Shown here: positions 1 through 11,060 of the stretch, piece by piece | Layout of the letters: every line of letters starts with the position of its first letter | How positions within the stretch are numbered: position 1 is the first letter of the stretch | Assembly: GCA_033439265.1 (NCBI GenBank) | Contig: JAVTVX010000016.1 | Location: 21,456,701 to 21,520,700 of the forward strand | Direction: 5' to 3' | Length of the DNA: 64,000 bases | Source of the DNA: Dillenia suffruticosa | Taxonomy: Eukaryota > Streptophyta > Magnoliopsida > Dilleniales > Dilleniaceae | The notes under the pieces: generated by a model | What the model was told of the DNA's origin: nothing | What the model saw: only the letters and a program-made list of their open reading frames with translations | The model's database searches: none | Translations under genes and position numbers: made by a program

Positions 1-483
1 TTAATATTCTAACAATTAATTTTAACTGAATTAGTCAGAATTAATATATTGACCATCGAATACCAGTGGAGTAGGAAAAAAAAAAGAAAAATAAAGTTCT
101 CTCTTATGAAACATTTTGAAAGCCAAAACCTAATTTTTATACAGAAGAAAAATATATGACATGTATTTAAAAGTATAACTTTCAAGATCATATATCATAT
201 TTGAGAAACTGTTTCCATAGTTGTCTTCAAAATGATGGAGTAAAGGAAATATTTATTGGGTCTACAAGGAAATTACAGCATAGCTAGCAAGATATAATGA
301 ACAGGAAGCTAGTAGACATCTAGCCCTAAAATAAAAAAAAATATATATATATATATGTTCCAAAAAAAATCAAAAACAAAATATGGAATTAGAGATGTGA
401 CGAGAGCTAAGTGACATCATTGATGGGGAAAAGGTAAGATCGGACAAGATGAATAAAACAAAGGAAATTGCAATTTTGAAGAC

Positions 484-1340
484 GACAATTTAACAAAAGA
501 AATAAATAACTTGAAAGACATTTGTGTGAAGGGAATCACTTAGATGGTTTGATTCCACAGGCGTAGGCATCAAAGGCATTAAACAAGACAACGAAGCAGT
601 TTTTTGCAGCCAAATTCACATAATCAAATTAAAATTTTGAAGTAGACAGAGATATGTTTGAAGGGAATCACATTCCACAGGCGTAAGCATCAAAAACATT
701 AGAGAAGAGATTTTTTTTGGGATTTTTTGGGTGTAAATATTCGAGTTTCGTTCGACTAATCTGGTCCAAATATTGTAAGACCCATTAAGTGATTGATCCT
801 CTCAAATCTTATTTCTCCATTCTTATGACTTAAACTCGAAATCTATGATTAAAAGAGTACAATATCATACAATTGAATTTTAGTATTACAAAAGACAGTA
901 GTGAAAGTGTTTTTAACAACCAAATCCGCAATCAAATTGAAATTTTGAAGTAGACAATCAAGAAAAGAAATAAATAACTTGAAAAACATTTGTGTGAAGG
1001 GAATTACTTAAAAGGTTTGACTCCACAGGCGCAAGCGTCAAATGCATTATAGAAGACAATGAAATTGCTTTCAACTACAAGATTCGCATAATCAAATTGA
1101 GATTTTGGAATAGACAATTAATAAAAGAAATAAATAATTTGCATTCGTTTTAAGGAAATCACTAACGTGGTTGAGTCCACAGGCGTAAGCATTAAAAGCA
1201 TTATAGAAGATCATGAAAATGCTAACAACTACCAAATTCACATAATCAAATTAAAATTTTGAAACAGACAATTAACAAAAGAAATAAATAACTTGAAAGA
1301 GATTTGTCTGAAGGGAATCACTTCTATGGTTTGATACATT
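484..1340 (-). repeat. Tandem array of ~160-bp units
   Basis: Five diverged direct repeats begin at about 484, 644, 953, 1113 and 1267. Intact units are 154-160 bp and the last is cut off. Unit 2 is lengthened by an insertion at about 708-893. Every full unit holds the shared core TCCACAGGCGTAAGCATCAA (with substitutions) and a conserved AT-rich spacer. On the minus strand each full unit can be read as a short frame containing N-A-F-D-A-Y-A-C-G, usually followed within a few codons by a stop. I do not recognise this peptide. The units could be decayed tandem copies of a gene or exon, or a non-coding minisatellite. Confidence 0.75.
708..893 (+). repeat. Insertion in tandem unit 2; dispersed-repeat copy
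   Basis: About 186 bp interrupts the second 160-bp unit, whose sequence resumes near 893. The insert resembles an AT-rich dispersed repeat seen elsewhere in the window: a stretch like ttcgactaatctggtcc, then an 'actctcc'-like segment, then 'tcgaaatc'. Exact ends and a target-site duplication could not be fixed by eye. Confidence 0.4.
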
Positions 1341-2206
1341 TAGGAAATATCGAAATGAGGACATCATTTGACAGCTAAAATCTTGGGACCGAGTCCTTGT
1401 ATGATGTTAACTTGCATGTGCGGTTTGACTTGGTATAGCAAGACTCAAAATTCATGGTAAGAGGCGGAAGGGGCATAGGCATAATGCTGCAATACCTTTA
1501 GATCAAGGGTATAGGCATAATGCTGCAAAAAGGTCTATCAAACTTGGAAATTAATTCCCCCTCCGCCCACCAAAACATAGATTTCGAGGGAGCAAGCACC
1601 CACCTAGCCTCGCCATGATAATATGTACCCCATTTGGGAGCTTGAAGAAATTGAGGTTATGTCCATGGAAGTCTAGGTGAATATGCCCCCCCCGGGGGGG
1701 GGGGGGTTTAAGGTCATAGCTTCCTAGTGAATCCAGAAAACACAAAGGAAAAAATGCTAACAAATATAAGTACTAACAAGAATAGGTCTCAAATGCCATC
1801 CGCATTGTGGCATATCATGATACCTCTCTATGAAACCAAAAACCATGCTACTACAAATTAAGCAATTGCTTGTCACCTTTTCAAAACAAGCTCTATAAAT
1901 GCCACTAGTAGTATTAAGCTATCATCCTTGAGGAAATCGGTATCCTTGGAGGAGATGAATACTTTAAAGGATATAGCGCATAATGCAGACGGAATTGTCT
2001 CACATTGAAATAAAACTTCAATTCTGCTATTGTGAAATGCAGGTGCCATTAAGTTTAACACAAAATTTCATCATAGGAACTGACAGAGAATATCATAAAA
2101 CCAAAGTCAGGAATACAAAAGGAGACAATCAATAACAGATAGCAGTAATTTTCCATCACACTAGTAGAAAGGTGTCAAAACGTCTAGCATAATACAACCT
2201 AGCCCA
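1341..2206. other. Gene-free stretch downstream of RPL35
   Basis: No coding exon was recognised. There is a C8G14 homopolymer junction near 1686-1707 and a 20-bp direct repeat (gcataggcataatgctgcaa) near 1474 and 1508. The distal part probably includes the RPL35 3' UTR. Confidence 0.5.
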
Positions 2207-4839
2207 CTAAACCTTGATAGCATACTTCCTCATGGGGAAATACATCTCTCTCTTCTTTTCACGCTCAGTCTTCAAAGATGCCTGCATTCAAACAGCGAAG
2301 ATTGTACTTAAAATGTAAGAGGAAAGAACACATCACATAACAGAGTGTTACAGCCACTTGCTGAAATATAGAGTAAAAAAAAAGAGAAACTTCTCAAGGT
2401 TTCAAGCATGACAGCCATCCTCAGATGAATCTACAAGAAAGCTAGTTTCCTCTACATTACAAATTGGACTATAAATTATCATATCACCACAGTCAGTATT
2501 TTAATGAAAAATCCTTTGGTCATCATTTCTCCATAGATTCCAAAACATGAGCATGGAGTCAGCATAACTCCCAAAGGCTCAGGCAGATCGTCAGAATGGA
2601 TTGAACAAAGCACTCAGCTAGCGTTTCCACATAATTGACAAAAAGGAGTGGGCAACATCATTGACAATCTCAATCAGGGGCCTCTAAAGTAGACCTCAGA
2701 ATCTTTGAATATCAATAGACCAGCAAAATTTCTGGCTTAAATATGGCAAAGCGTACAAATAATTTAAGGTAAACCTGCCTGAGGAACAAAAGTTCAGCAC
2801 TTCTCCTTGATATAGGTCCCATTATTAAACAGCAAACTTGCAAGAACTATACTCTTCTGAGGAGAGGAAGAGAAAAAATAATTGAAGAACCCGAACAACA
2901 AAGTGGCACAGCTGCTACAGAATGAAGGTTGTATAGGTATATGATACCAGCTAATGATGGATGTCTACCGTGGGGGCATTTGCAAAGATCAAAAAGTGAT
3001 GTGATAAAATTTAAAATTAAATGAAGACTCCCTTGCCCCCCCCCCAAGAAAAAGGAAAAGATCATGTCGTACCGAGCAAACAGAAAACTAATTAGGGCTT
3101 TTCTAGATAACCAAACATATCGAACTCTTTTAAAGAAGGAATCCTGATATAAAAGTTTTGACAAATAGATAAAATTATCAGTTCAGACATCACTATTATT
3201 TGACAAAAAGATAAAATTATCAGTTCAGACATCACTATTATTTAAGCACAAATCTAGAACAAACATGTTCCTTGACAGCATCGCTTCTCAAATACTAACA
3301 AAATAAAATAGTTAGTCAACTTTGGTCCCCCCAAAGTACCCTTCTCTCAACCATCCAGGATACATGACTCATCTTTTTTCTTATTTTCTTAACACCTTGA
3401 ATGGAGATGAAGTTGTCACCACTATTTTCCAAGATATCAAGTGCTAAAAGTATGTCTATCAAAGAATTATATCACCTACATAACAAGAATGTTTAGTATC
3501 ATAGTAAACCAATACCTGGTTCTTAGTAAGTCTTCGGCGAATGGCCCTGGTTTTCTTGGGACGAAGGTCAAGAGGCAAGTACTTCTTCTTCTTGTAGGCT
3601 TCTCTCAAAGCAGCCTTTTGTTTCTGTGAGATCACAGTCAAAACCTGGGCAATCGACAACCTAACAACTTTGCTGCAACCATGACATCAACATGAGCACA
3701 TCAGCAGGCATATAAGCAGATACAAGACCAATCAATCACAAATTCTTAATGACCAACAACCACCCCACATGCTACAGCGTCCAAAGCCTATAGCTAGAGA
3801 CCTCTCAATGTCAAAAATATCCATTGACTATATTTGCAGAGACATAAGATTCAGAAGCTGAGAAAAAAATTGGCATATAGTACAACACCACACAAACTTA
3901 GAAACAAGAACAACAATAGCAACAACAACAGCAAACTGAACCTTAATCACAAATTTTGGAATCTGTTGTTTGAGAGCCACAAACTTGGAAACATGACAAG
4001 GATAAAAATACTAAGGAACGGCACAACATGGATCCAAGTGTTAAAAGATGTACTTCCTTAGTCCCACTTTAACTAACAATTTTACCTTTTTCTTGGCCCA
4101 AGTTGAGAGTCAATCAGATTCAGGGGTACTTTTGGGAGAAAATGACTTTTGGAAATAGAGTAAAAGCAATTTTTTCTTTATTATTAATATTTCTTTGGGT
4201 AATTTTGTCACTTAAAATGGCTGGGCGGAGTATAGCAACTAGAAAATATGATTTTCATACATTTAACTCATCTTTACTTCAAGTTTTGTAATAACCCATT
4301 TCAGTTCACAAATTCAGAAGCATATGAACCATTGTGTCCGCAAAGTAATTTTGAAGTGTTGCGAAAATTTTTAGCAGAAAATAAAATATCAAGAAATATG
4401 AACACAACCATCAAGAAATATGAACAAAACCAATACCTCTCCTATATGAAGTGCCCGCCGGAGAACCAGATCATTTCTAAAAGTATTAGTTCAAGTGAAA
4501 TCATAACAAAACCAGGATCACAATCACCAATAACTCCAAGCTAAATGGATATTAAACACTACACCAGATCACATAAAAAATTCTACAAACACTAATACGG
4601 CAGCCAAATGAGATCTAAATCTGTAACTCAGAGAGTACCACCCACATTGTAAACACAATATCATGCTTTTATAGGATTCAAGATATTCAAACGCATTTAC
4701 ATACACATAACCCACCAAGATAAGCACCAACCACATACAAACTAACCGAATCTAAGAACCACAAAAAGCACACAAACAATGCATGACAAAATAACTCAAT
4801 CGAAAAATCATAAATCTAAAGAGAGATATTGGCATGTGT

Positions 4840-4873
<34 letters not shown>

Positions 4874-5306
4874 GAGAGAATAATAAAATGATTTTACATA
4901 ATTCATAGCATATGGGCATTTTCCAATTACAGAGTCACACACAACCCACAAATATGTATAACTCAAACCACATCCATTCAATCACAATCCAGAATTAAAA
5001 TGTAAACCGTAAGCATAAGTGTGCATACAGTACAGAGAGATTACATCTTTGAAAGCTTGTTGGGGGCACCACCAGTGACCTTGGCAACACGAAGAAGAGA
5101 AAGCTCGGCCTTCAAGTCCTTCAACTGAGCCAATAGCTCCGCCTTAGTCTTCCCTCTCAACTCGTGAACCTTAATCCTAGCTTTCGAACCCCAAAATGTT
5201 CACAGAAAATAAATCAGAGAACACAAATCTCTCAAAATCGAAATAGAAATTCAAAATCAGAGATTAATTAGTGTGATTAGAGTTGCTTTTGCTGATTCCT
5301 ACCCAT
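2207..5306 (-). CDS. RPL35: 60S ribosomal protein L35 (eL35/uL29)
   Basis: This is a structural protein of the cytosolic 60S subunit, bound near the peptide exit tunnel. The CDS is complement(join(2207..2281, 3516..3672, 5045..5180, 5303..5306)), 372 nt, giving 123 aa, the usual plant length. Exon 1 holds only ATGG; the protein then starts [17 protein letters not shown]. The family signatures [44 protein letters not shown] and the C-terminal [12 protein letters not shown] are all present and in frame. All introns are GT-AG. Intron 2 (3673-5044) carries a GA microsatellite. The start is fixed by the tiny first exon, as in other plant RPL35 genes. No damage is seen and the gene looks functional. 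A LINE poly(A) end lies about 245 bp upstream of the ATG. Confidence 0.97.
4841..4869. repeat. (GA)n microsatellite in RPL35 intron 2
   Basis: About 14 uninterrupted GA dinucleotides lie within intron 2. This is a simple repeat, likely polymorphic in length. Confidence 0.9.
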
Positions 5307-5379
5307 TGGGAGAGAGTCTGAACTGCAACGGCGGCTAAACTCCTCTCTCTCTCAGTGAAACGAGACCCTAGAAAACGAA

Positions 5380-5467
5380 TTAGGGTTTCAGAACTTGCCT
5401 TTACTCGCTCCCGGTTTTTTTATTTGTAGTCTCCGTCTATGATTATTTGGGCCGGTCTTATTGGGCT
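5380..5467 (-). promoter_or_regulatory. RPL35 promoter: telo-box and two site II motifs
   Basis: On the minus strand, upstream of the RPL35 ATG (5306), a telo-box AAACCCTAA lies at 5380-5388. Two site II-type motifs (TGGGCC at 5448-5453 and TGGGCT at 5462-5467, read on the plus strand) lie further out. This pairing is the known signature of plant ribosomal-protein promoters, bound by TCP and telo-box factors. No TATA box is obvious. The motifs are seen; the function is inferred from the class. Confidence 0.75.
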
Positions 5468-5546
5468 TAAACTGGCTTGAATTGGACAACTCTTTCGGAT
5501 GTTGTGTTGGTCCCTCCAATCCTTCTTTGGTGGGTCATATTTAACG

Positions 5547-5585
<39 letters not shown>

Positions 5586-5791
5586 GGTGCTAGACAAGAA
5601 AAACAAAACACGAAACAAGACCCAAAAGAGAATACAGGAGAAAGTGTTTACTGCAGCCTTCTTCCTACTGTCAAAGGATGCGAACTACTTTTCGTCATGG
5701 AATTCCTGCCTCTGAGTCTCTCCACTCCCGGTTTATCTTCTTGGATGAACTTCCATAATTCCACAGGCGGGTCACAAAGCTCAGTCCTTCC

Positions 5792-6083
5792 CTAGTCACT
5801 ACTCTGGCCCAAGAAAGCCAAGCAGTCAGCACAACGGTTGGCTTCCCTAAAGATGTGAACAATAGAGCTGTTCTCCAAAGAGTTCAACATCTCCTTGCAT
5901 TCCGCAATTATATAATAGAGCGGGTGATCTGCATGAGGAGGGTGCGTCATCAATTGGCTTAGCACTGCAAAGTCTGTTTCAATCTCTAACTGCTTGAAGC
6001 CTCTTCTTTTGGCCATAAGTAAGCTTTCCCTAAGACCCCACAACTCAGCCATGAGCACTTGGGCTTTACTGATGTTGACCGTG
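5792..6083 (-). pseudogene. LINE RNase H domain, C-terminal part
   Basis: This open frame contains LMAELWGLRESLLMAKRRG, an E-T-D acidic motif and IFREANRCADCLA, typical of the RVT_3/RNase H module at the end of plant LINE ORF2. It is cut off at its 5' side by the CACTA terminus at 6084. The first half of the domain continues beyond 8577 and 9001. Confidence 0.85.
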
Positions 6084-6639
6084 CACTACAAAAAAACAGC
6101 CTTTTACCCACAAATTTAGCGACGAAAATTTTAAAAAAATTCGTCGCTAAAAGCATTAGCGACGGATTTAGCGACGAAAAATTTTTCGTCGCTAATAACG
6201 CGTCGCAAAAATTTAGCGACGAAAATTAGAAATCCGTCGCTAAATTTAGCGACGAAAATCTGGAATCCGTCGCTAAATTTAGCGACAAATAAGTTTTCGT
6301 CGCTAATATTCGTCACAAAATTTAGCGACGAAAAATTATTCGTCGCTAAATTTAGCGACAGATAATTTTTGTCGCTAAAATCCGTCGCTAATTTAGGGGA
6401 AAACAAACCCGTCAAAAAATTATCCGTCGCTGAATTAGTGACGGATTTGGAATTCGTCGCCCAAATCCGTCGCTGATTCCATATGCCTTGGCCATCAGCC
6501 AGCCACGTGCCCACCCACCCCAGCATCCCCAGCCACGTGCCCACCCACCCCAGCACACCCATCTGCCTGCCCGAGCCCGCCCAAGCCAGCTCCCCCACCT
6601 GCCTGCCCGAGTCAGCACCCTCGCGCAGCATTAACTCTT

Positions 6640-6735
6640 AATTGCTGGAAAATACCGCGCTTCTGCCTCCACCGTGATTCGAACTCCGAACTCCTGCACG
6701 AACCCCTGCACACACACGCAATGTGTAAACCAACC
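6640..6735 (-). other. tRNA-like segment with A- and B-box matches, inside the CACTA element
   Basis: On the minus strand, TGGCTCAGTGGTT resembles a pol III A box and GAGTTCGAATCAC resembles a B box about 60 nt later. No full cloverleaf or acceptor stem could be drawn, so this is a tRNA-derived or SINE-like remnant and not a tRNA gene. Confidence 0.4.
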
Positions 6736-7317
6736 ACTGAGCCAAACATATTGTTGTGATATAAATTTATTTTTTAATTATTTATTATATTTTTTTCACA
6801 TTTTTCTAACAATAATAAAATAATATATAATAACAATTTAAAATAATAAAAATAAAAACTTTTTTTATTTATACCACCAATCTAAAATAATATTAATTAA
6901 AAATAATAAATATGATAATTTTTAATAAAATAAAAAATAATAAAATACTAATTTAAAATAAAATAATAAATTAATTAAAAAAATATATTAATATTATATT
7001 TTGATTTCTTCTTTTTTCTTTTATTTTATTGTTCTATTATTCTTTTTCATTTTTATTTTATTTTTTTAATCCATAATTTAAAAATGTATCTCAAAACTAT
7101 AAAATTATAATTATCAATAAATTATAACATATTAATAATTTAAAAAATCTATATATTTATTCACAAAATATTTTTATTCAAATTTCAATAAAATTATTAT
7201 ATATAAGAAATGAAAATAGAAATAAAAAAAAAACCAATGGAAAAAAAAAGTAAGAATAGGAAACAAAAAGGTGGAAAAAGTTGGAGGAAAGAAAACAAAA
7301 ATATCGTCACACAATAC

Positions 7318-7384
7318 TAGGTGGTATGGTGGTGACATGTACTTTGCTCAAATCCGAAGTCCAAGGTTCGATTCCCTCCACCCT
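7318..7384 (+). other. Second tRNA-like segment inside the CACTA element
   Basis: Plus-strand TAGGTGGTATGGTGGTGA and AAGGTTCGATTCCCT resemble A and B boxes with tRNA-like spacing. The B-box match is good, but the stem pairing needed for a tRNA is not evident. It is probably a SINE-like relic carried by the element. Confidence 0.4.
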
Positions 7385-7418
7385 CTACCTGCATGCATGA
7401 TTTTTTAGTATTAAAACA

Positions 7419-7770
7419 AAGGGCGCGCAGGCGCCCGCACCTGCCTGCCTGGGCGCCCGCGCACCTGCCTGGGTGCCCAGGCAGGCACGCCCAGGCAGGC
7501 GCGGGCGCGCGCCTGTTGGGGCGCGGGCGCCCGCGCCTGCCTGCCTGCCTGGGCGCCCGCGCGCCTGCCTATGCGCCCAGGCAGGCATGCCCTGGCGCGG
7601 GCGCCCGCGCCTGCCTGCCTGGGCGCCCGCGCCTGCCTGCCTGGGCGCCCGCGCGCAAGCAGGCACGCCCAGGCGCGGGCGCCCTGGCGCGCTCGGGCGC
7701 CGAGACAGGCGCGCGCAGGGCGCGGACACCCAGGCAGGCAGACGCCCGTGCGTGTGCATGCGCGCAGACA
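7419..7770. repeat. GC-rich minisatellite core of the CACTA element
   Basis: About 350 bp of nearly pure G and C lies in otherwise AT-rich DNA. It is built from variants of GCGCCCGCGCCTGCCTGCCTGG and self-complementary GGCGCGGGCGCC pieces. Long open frames in several registers on both strands are a by-product of lacking A and T, and they encode only Ala/Pro/Arg/Gly-rich low-complexity peptides. Confidence 0.85.
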
Positions 7771-8591
7771 TTAATATTTTATTAAAAAAATTATATTATT
7801 AAATAAATTAATTGAAATAAAATAAAATTACCTATATATTAAATAAAAAAAGTAAAAAAAAAAATAATAAATTAATTAAAAAATATATATAATTTAAAAA
7901 TAATAATATGATTTGTTAATATAAATTAATAAAATAAAATAAAAATAAAAATAAAATTATAATTAAAAGAATATAAAATTCAGTGACGGATTTGGAATCC
8001 GTCGCTAAATTATTAAAATAAAATAAAAATAAAATAAAATTCTAATTAAAAAAAATTAAATTCAGCAACGGATTTTAATCCGTCGCTAAATTACCGGAGA
8101 TTGGGATTGGGATTTTCATCTAGCGACGGATTTGATTTCCATCGCTAAATTAATTTTTAATTTAAATATTACATATTACTAAAATAAAAAGAAAAATAAA
8201 AAAATAAAATTCTATTTAAAAAAGATTAAATTTTGCGACGAATTTTAAATCGGTGGCAAAATTTTGCCATATTTAGCGACGAAATTTACAACGAAAAATT
8301 TTTTGTCCCCAATTAGCGACGAATTTAGTCACAAAAATTTTTTCGTCACTAATTAGCGACGAATTTAGCCACGAAAATTTTTTCGTCACTAATTAGCGAC
8401 GAATTTTGCTACGAATGATGTGTCCGTTGCTAATTTAGCAACGACTTCCTTTTCGTTCCAAATTTTGTGGCAAATTAGCGACGAAAAAATTTTTCGTCGC
8501 TAAATCCGTCGCAAAATAGTGACGAATTTTTTCCGTCGTGAAAATCCGTGGCTAAAACCGTGTTTTTTTTGTAGTAGTGAACCTTGCTATC

Positions 8592-9000
8592 TAGAGCTGT
8601 TACACGAACCGAGTCGAGTTCGAGCCGCTTGTGAGTCGCTCGGTCAACGGCTCAACTTGACTCGAATTTGATCGAATTCGAGTAGTAGAATTTTAAATTC
8701 GAAAACTCGACGACTAGCTTGATTACATATATTAATATATATATTATATATATTTATATATGATTATAATATAAAAATAAAATAAAATAAAATATATTAA
8801 TATATTATAAAATAATCGAGTTTTTTAGCCGAGTTCGAGCTGAGTTCGAGCCGAGTTCGAGCAGATTGTTATACAGTTAAGTCGATTTCGAGCCCTATTA
8901 TTTACGACTAATTAAGTTCGAGTCGGCTAAAAAAAATTGAGTTCGAGTTTGAGTATAGAGATACTCGGGATCGACTCGACTCGACTCGAATACACCCCTA
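8592..9000. mobile_element. hAT-type MITE in LINE copy A
   Basis: The ends read TAGAGCTGTTACACGAACCG and, reverse-complemented from the right, TAGGGGTGTATTCGAGTCG. The flanking 8-bp duplications are TTGCTATC (8584-8591) and CTGCTATC (9001-9008), 7 of 8 matching. Subterminal segments are full of GAGTCGAG/CGAGTTCGAG repeats around an AT-rich palindromic centre. There is no coding capacity. The 8-bp target site and TAGGGGTGT-like ends place it with hAT non-autonomous elements. Confidence 0.8.
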
Positions 9001-9008
9001 CTGCTATC

Positions 9009-11060
9009 AAATTCCCATCGTTGTCCCTAAAGATTCTGCTTGCACTCGCATGCTAAGACACTTTGGAGACTGCCCCATCAGTGTTTAACTTCATCTTCCC
9101 TAAGGGAGGCGCCAGCCATTTCACCTTCTTACTACCTTCCAGCTTGTTTTCCATATTCTTTCTCCGTAACAAAGGAGCTTCCCTAGCCATTCTTGACGCT
9201 ATAGCTGCTAGCTCTTTTGGAGAAAGATTGACTTTTTGAAAGACTTCCTTGCATCTTCCCTTCCATATAGACTAAATGGTACTAGTGAAGATGGCAGTGG
9301 TTCTTACCTTACCACTAGTTCCTACCTTCATCTATTCTAAGGGATTAGAGTAAGACTAGAACCAGGTACTTACGTCTTCTTCCACCATAGGCCTTACCAG
9401 ATTCCAAGTCTCTGAGGCCTTCTTGCAGTCTCTCAGCACATGCATGATGGACTCTTCGTTCACCTTGTAGAGGGGGCAAGTTGTTTCCTTGCATAATTTC
9501 CTCTTGAAACACTTTACATTGGTTATCAACTTTCTTGCACTTGCTAACCACACGAAAGTTCTGATTCTTTCTTGGCATTTGATCCTCCAAATCCAGCTCC
9601 AGTCCACTAGAACTTGATTACTTTGCTGATCGTGTACTGCAGACACCAAGATTTTATACACGAAGGCTATAGAGAACACTCCATTGCTAGTGCCCCTCTA
9701 GACGAAGCAATCTTTGCCGCTCTCTTAGAAGCAGGGACCAAAATACCTTTCACCTCCTCTACTTTCTCCCTCGGAAAGATAGCAAGCAGAGCCTCCAAGT
9801 TCTAGACACCTCTCTTTGTTAAGAAGCTGCTAACTTTGGCATTTAGGTCTTCAATACACCGGAGATTAGTCGTGCTATCCTTGAGGCAGTTGTCTCCCAC
9901 CCAATGATTAGTCCAAAACTTGATATCTCTTCTGTTTCTTACCCTCCAAAACATTCCCTTCCTGATGCAACTCTTGCTCCTTAGAATGCCTCTCCAAAGG
10001 TTTGATCCCCCCACGCTTCTTTCCTGTTCTAAGTAGTTAGCATCTTTTAAATATTTTGCTCTGATGACTTTACACCAAAGAGCATTGTGTCCCTTCTCTA
10101 GTTGCCATCCAAGCTTCGCAAGTATTGTCATGTTATTCTCTCTCGACTTCCTTAATCCCAACCCTCCCTCCTTTTTAGTTTTGCAAACATTCTCCCACTT
10201 CATTAGGTGAACTCTTCTCCCTTCCTCAGTGCTGCCCCAAAGGAAATTTCTGTTTAACCTATCCAACCTGTTGCACAGATCACTCGACAGCCACGCCGTT
10301 TGCATGCTGTAAACCGGCATAGTAGACATAACGGATTGAATGAGGGTTCTTCTTCCCGCCATACTAAAGAGTTTAGACTTCTAGCTACTAAACTTCTTTT
10401 GGACCCTATCGAGCACATGTTGATGAAAGTTCCTCCCAATTCTCTCATGACTGATGTGAACCCCAAGATAGGAGCCTATATTGTCTAAGAGTAGAACTCT
10501 ACTTGTAGCTACAAGAGAGTTCTTAAGCGTCCAAGGGGCTCTTGGAGAAACCCAAAGCCGCGATTTGTTGAGATTCATGCCCATGCCACTTTTTACCAAG
10601 AACTCCTTTAACCATCCCATGACTGCGCTGAGGTTCAAATGCTCCGCTTCCACAAACAAGATCAAGTTATACGTGAAGAAAAGATGAGAGATGGTCGTTC
10701 CTCTTATGGTGATTTTCACAGGATTCCAAACACCTTTCTTGACTCTCTCTTAGATCATATACACCCATATCTCCATAACTAAAATGAAAAGATAGGGACA
10801 GAGTGGATCTCCCTATCTTAAGCCTTTCCCTGTTTTGATAGTCGGAAGGAGTTCGCCATTCCAAATGAGACAAACCTCTCCACAAGTAATGGAGAACACG
10901 ATAAGCTTGATAAGAGGGATAAGGATATTGGCATCTTGTAAAACCCTACTACTTACATTATCGTAGGCTTTTTTTATGTCAACTTTTAGTACCATGTTGT
11001 ATCTTTTTCTCTTGGACTTGCAGATGGCATGAAGTTTTATATTCGTTGGCTATGTCCCTC
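9009..11060 (-). pseudogene. LINE copy A reverse transcriptase, zf-RVT and start of RNase H
   Basis: Successive frames on the minus strand give RT (KVDIKKAYDN near 10980; a core motif changed to F-T-Y-N near 10670; LNRNFLWGS near 10260), zf-RVT (WIWRIKCQERIRTFVWLAS, then CPLYKVNEESIMHVLRDC) and the beginning of RNase H near 9060. Frameshifts and stops separate the pieces. It is about 5% diverged from copy B in the stretches I compared. Confidence 0.85.

Larger units (their letters stand above)
6084..8576. mobile_element. Non-autonomous CACTA (En/Spm-type) element, ~2.5 kb
   Basis: The left end reads CACTACAAAAAAACAG; the right end, reverse-complemented, reads TACTACAAAAAAAACACGG, so the terminal inverted repeat is imperfect. 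A 3-bp GTG lies on each side (6081-6083 and 8577-8579), fitting a CACTA target duplication; the true right end could instead be 8579. Both subterminal regions (about 6110-6480 and 7980-8570) are packed with the motif TTTAGCGACGAAAA and its inverse, as expected of transposase-binding arrays. The interior is very AT-rich except for a GC-rich block at 7419-7770. No transposase was found, so movement would need a partner in trans. Confidence 0.85.

Noticed and set aside
484..1340. CRISPR-like repeat array
   Set aside because: Units are long and diverged with no short identical repeats or unique spacers, and the window is plant nuclear DNA.
7318..7384. A tRNA gene
   Set aside because: A good B box is present but acceptor and anticodon stems do not pair convincingly.
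7385..7802. Several long overlapping frames on both strands
   Set aside because: They arise because the block is nearly all G and C, which removes stop codons. The peptides are low-complexity Ala/Pro/Arg/Gly repeats in every register.
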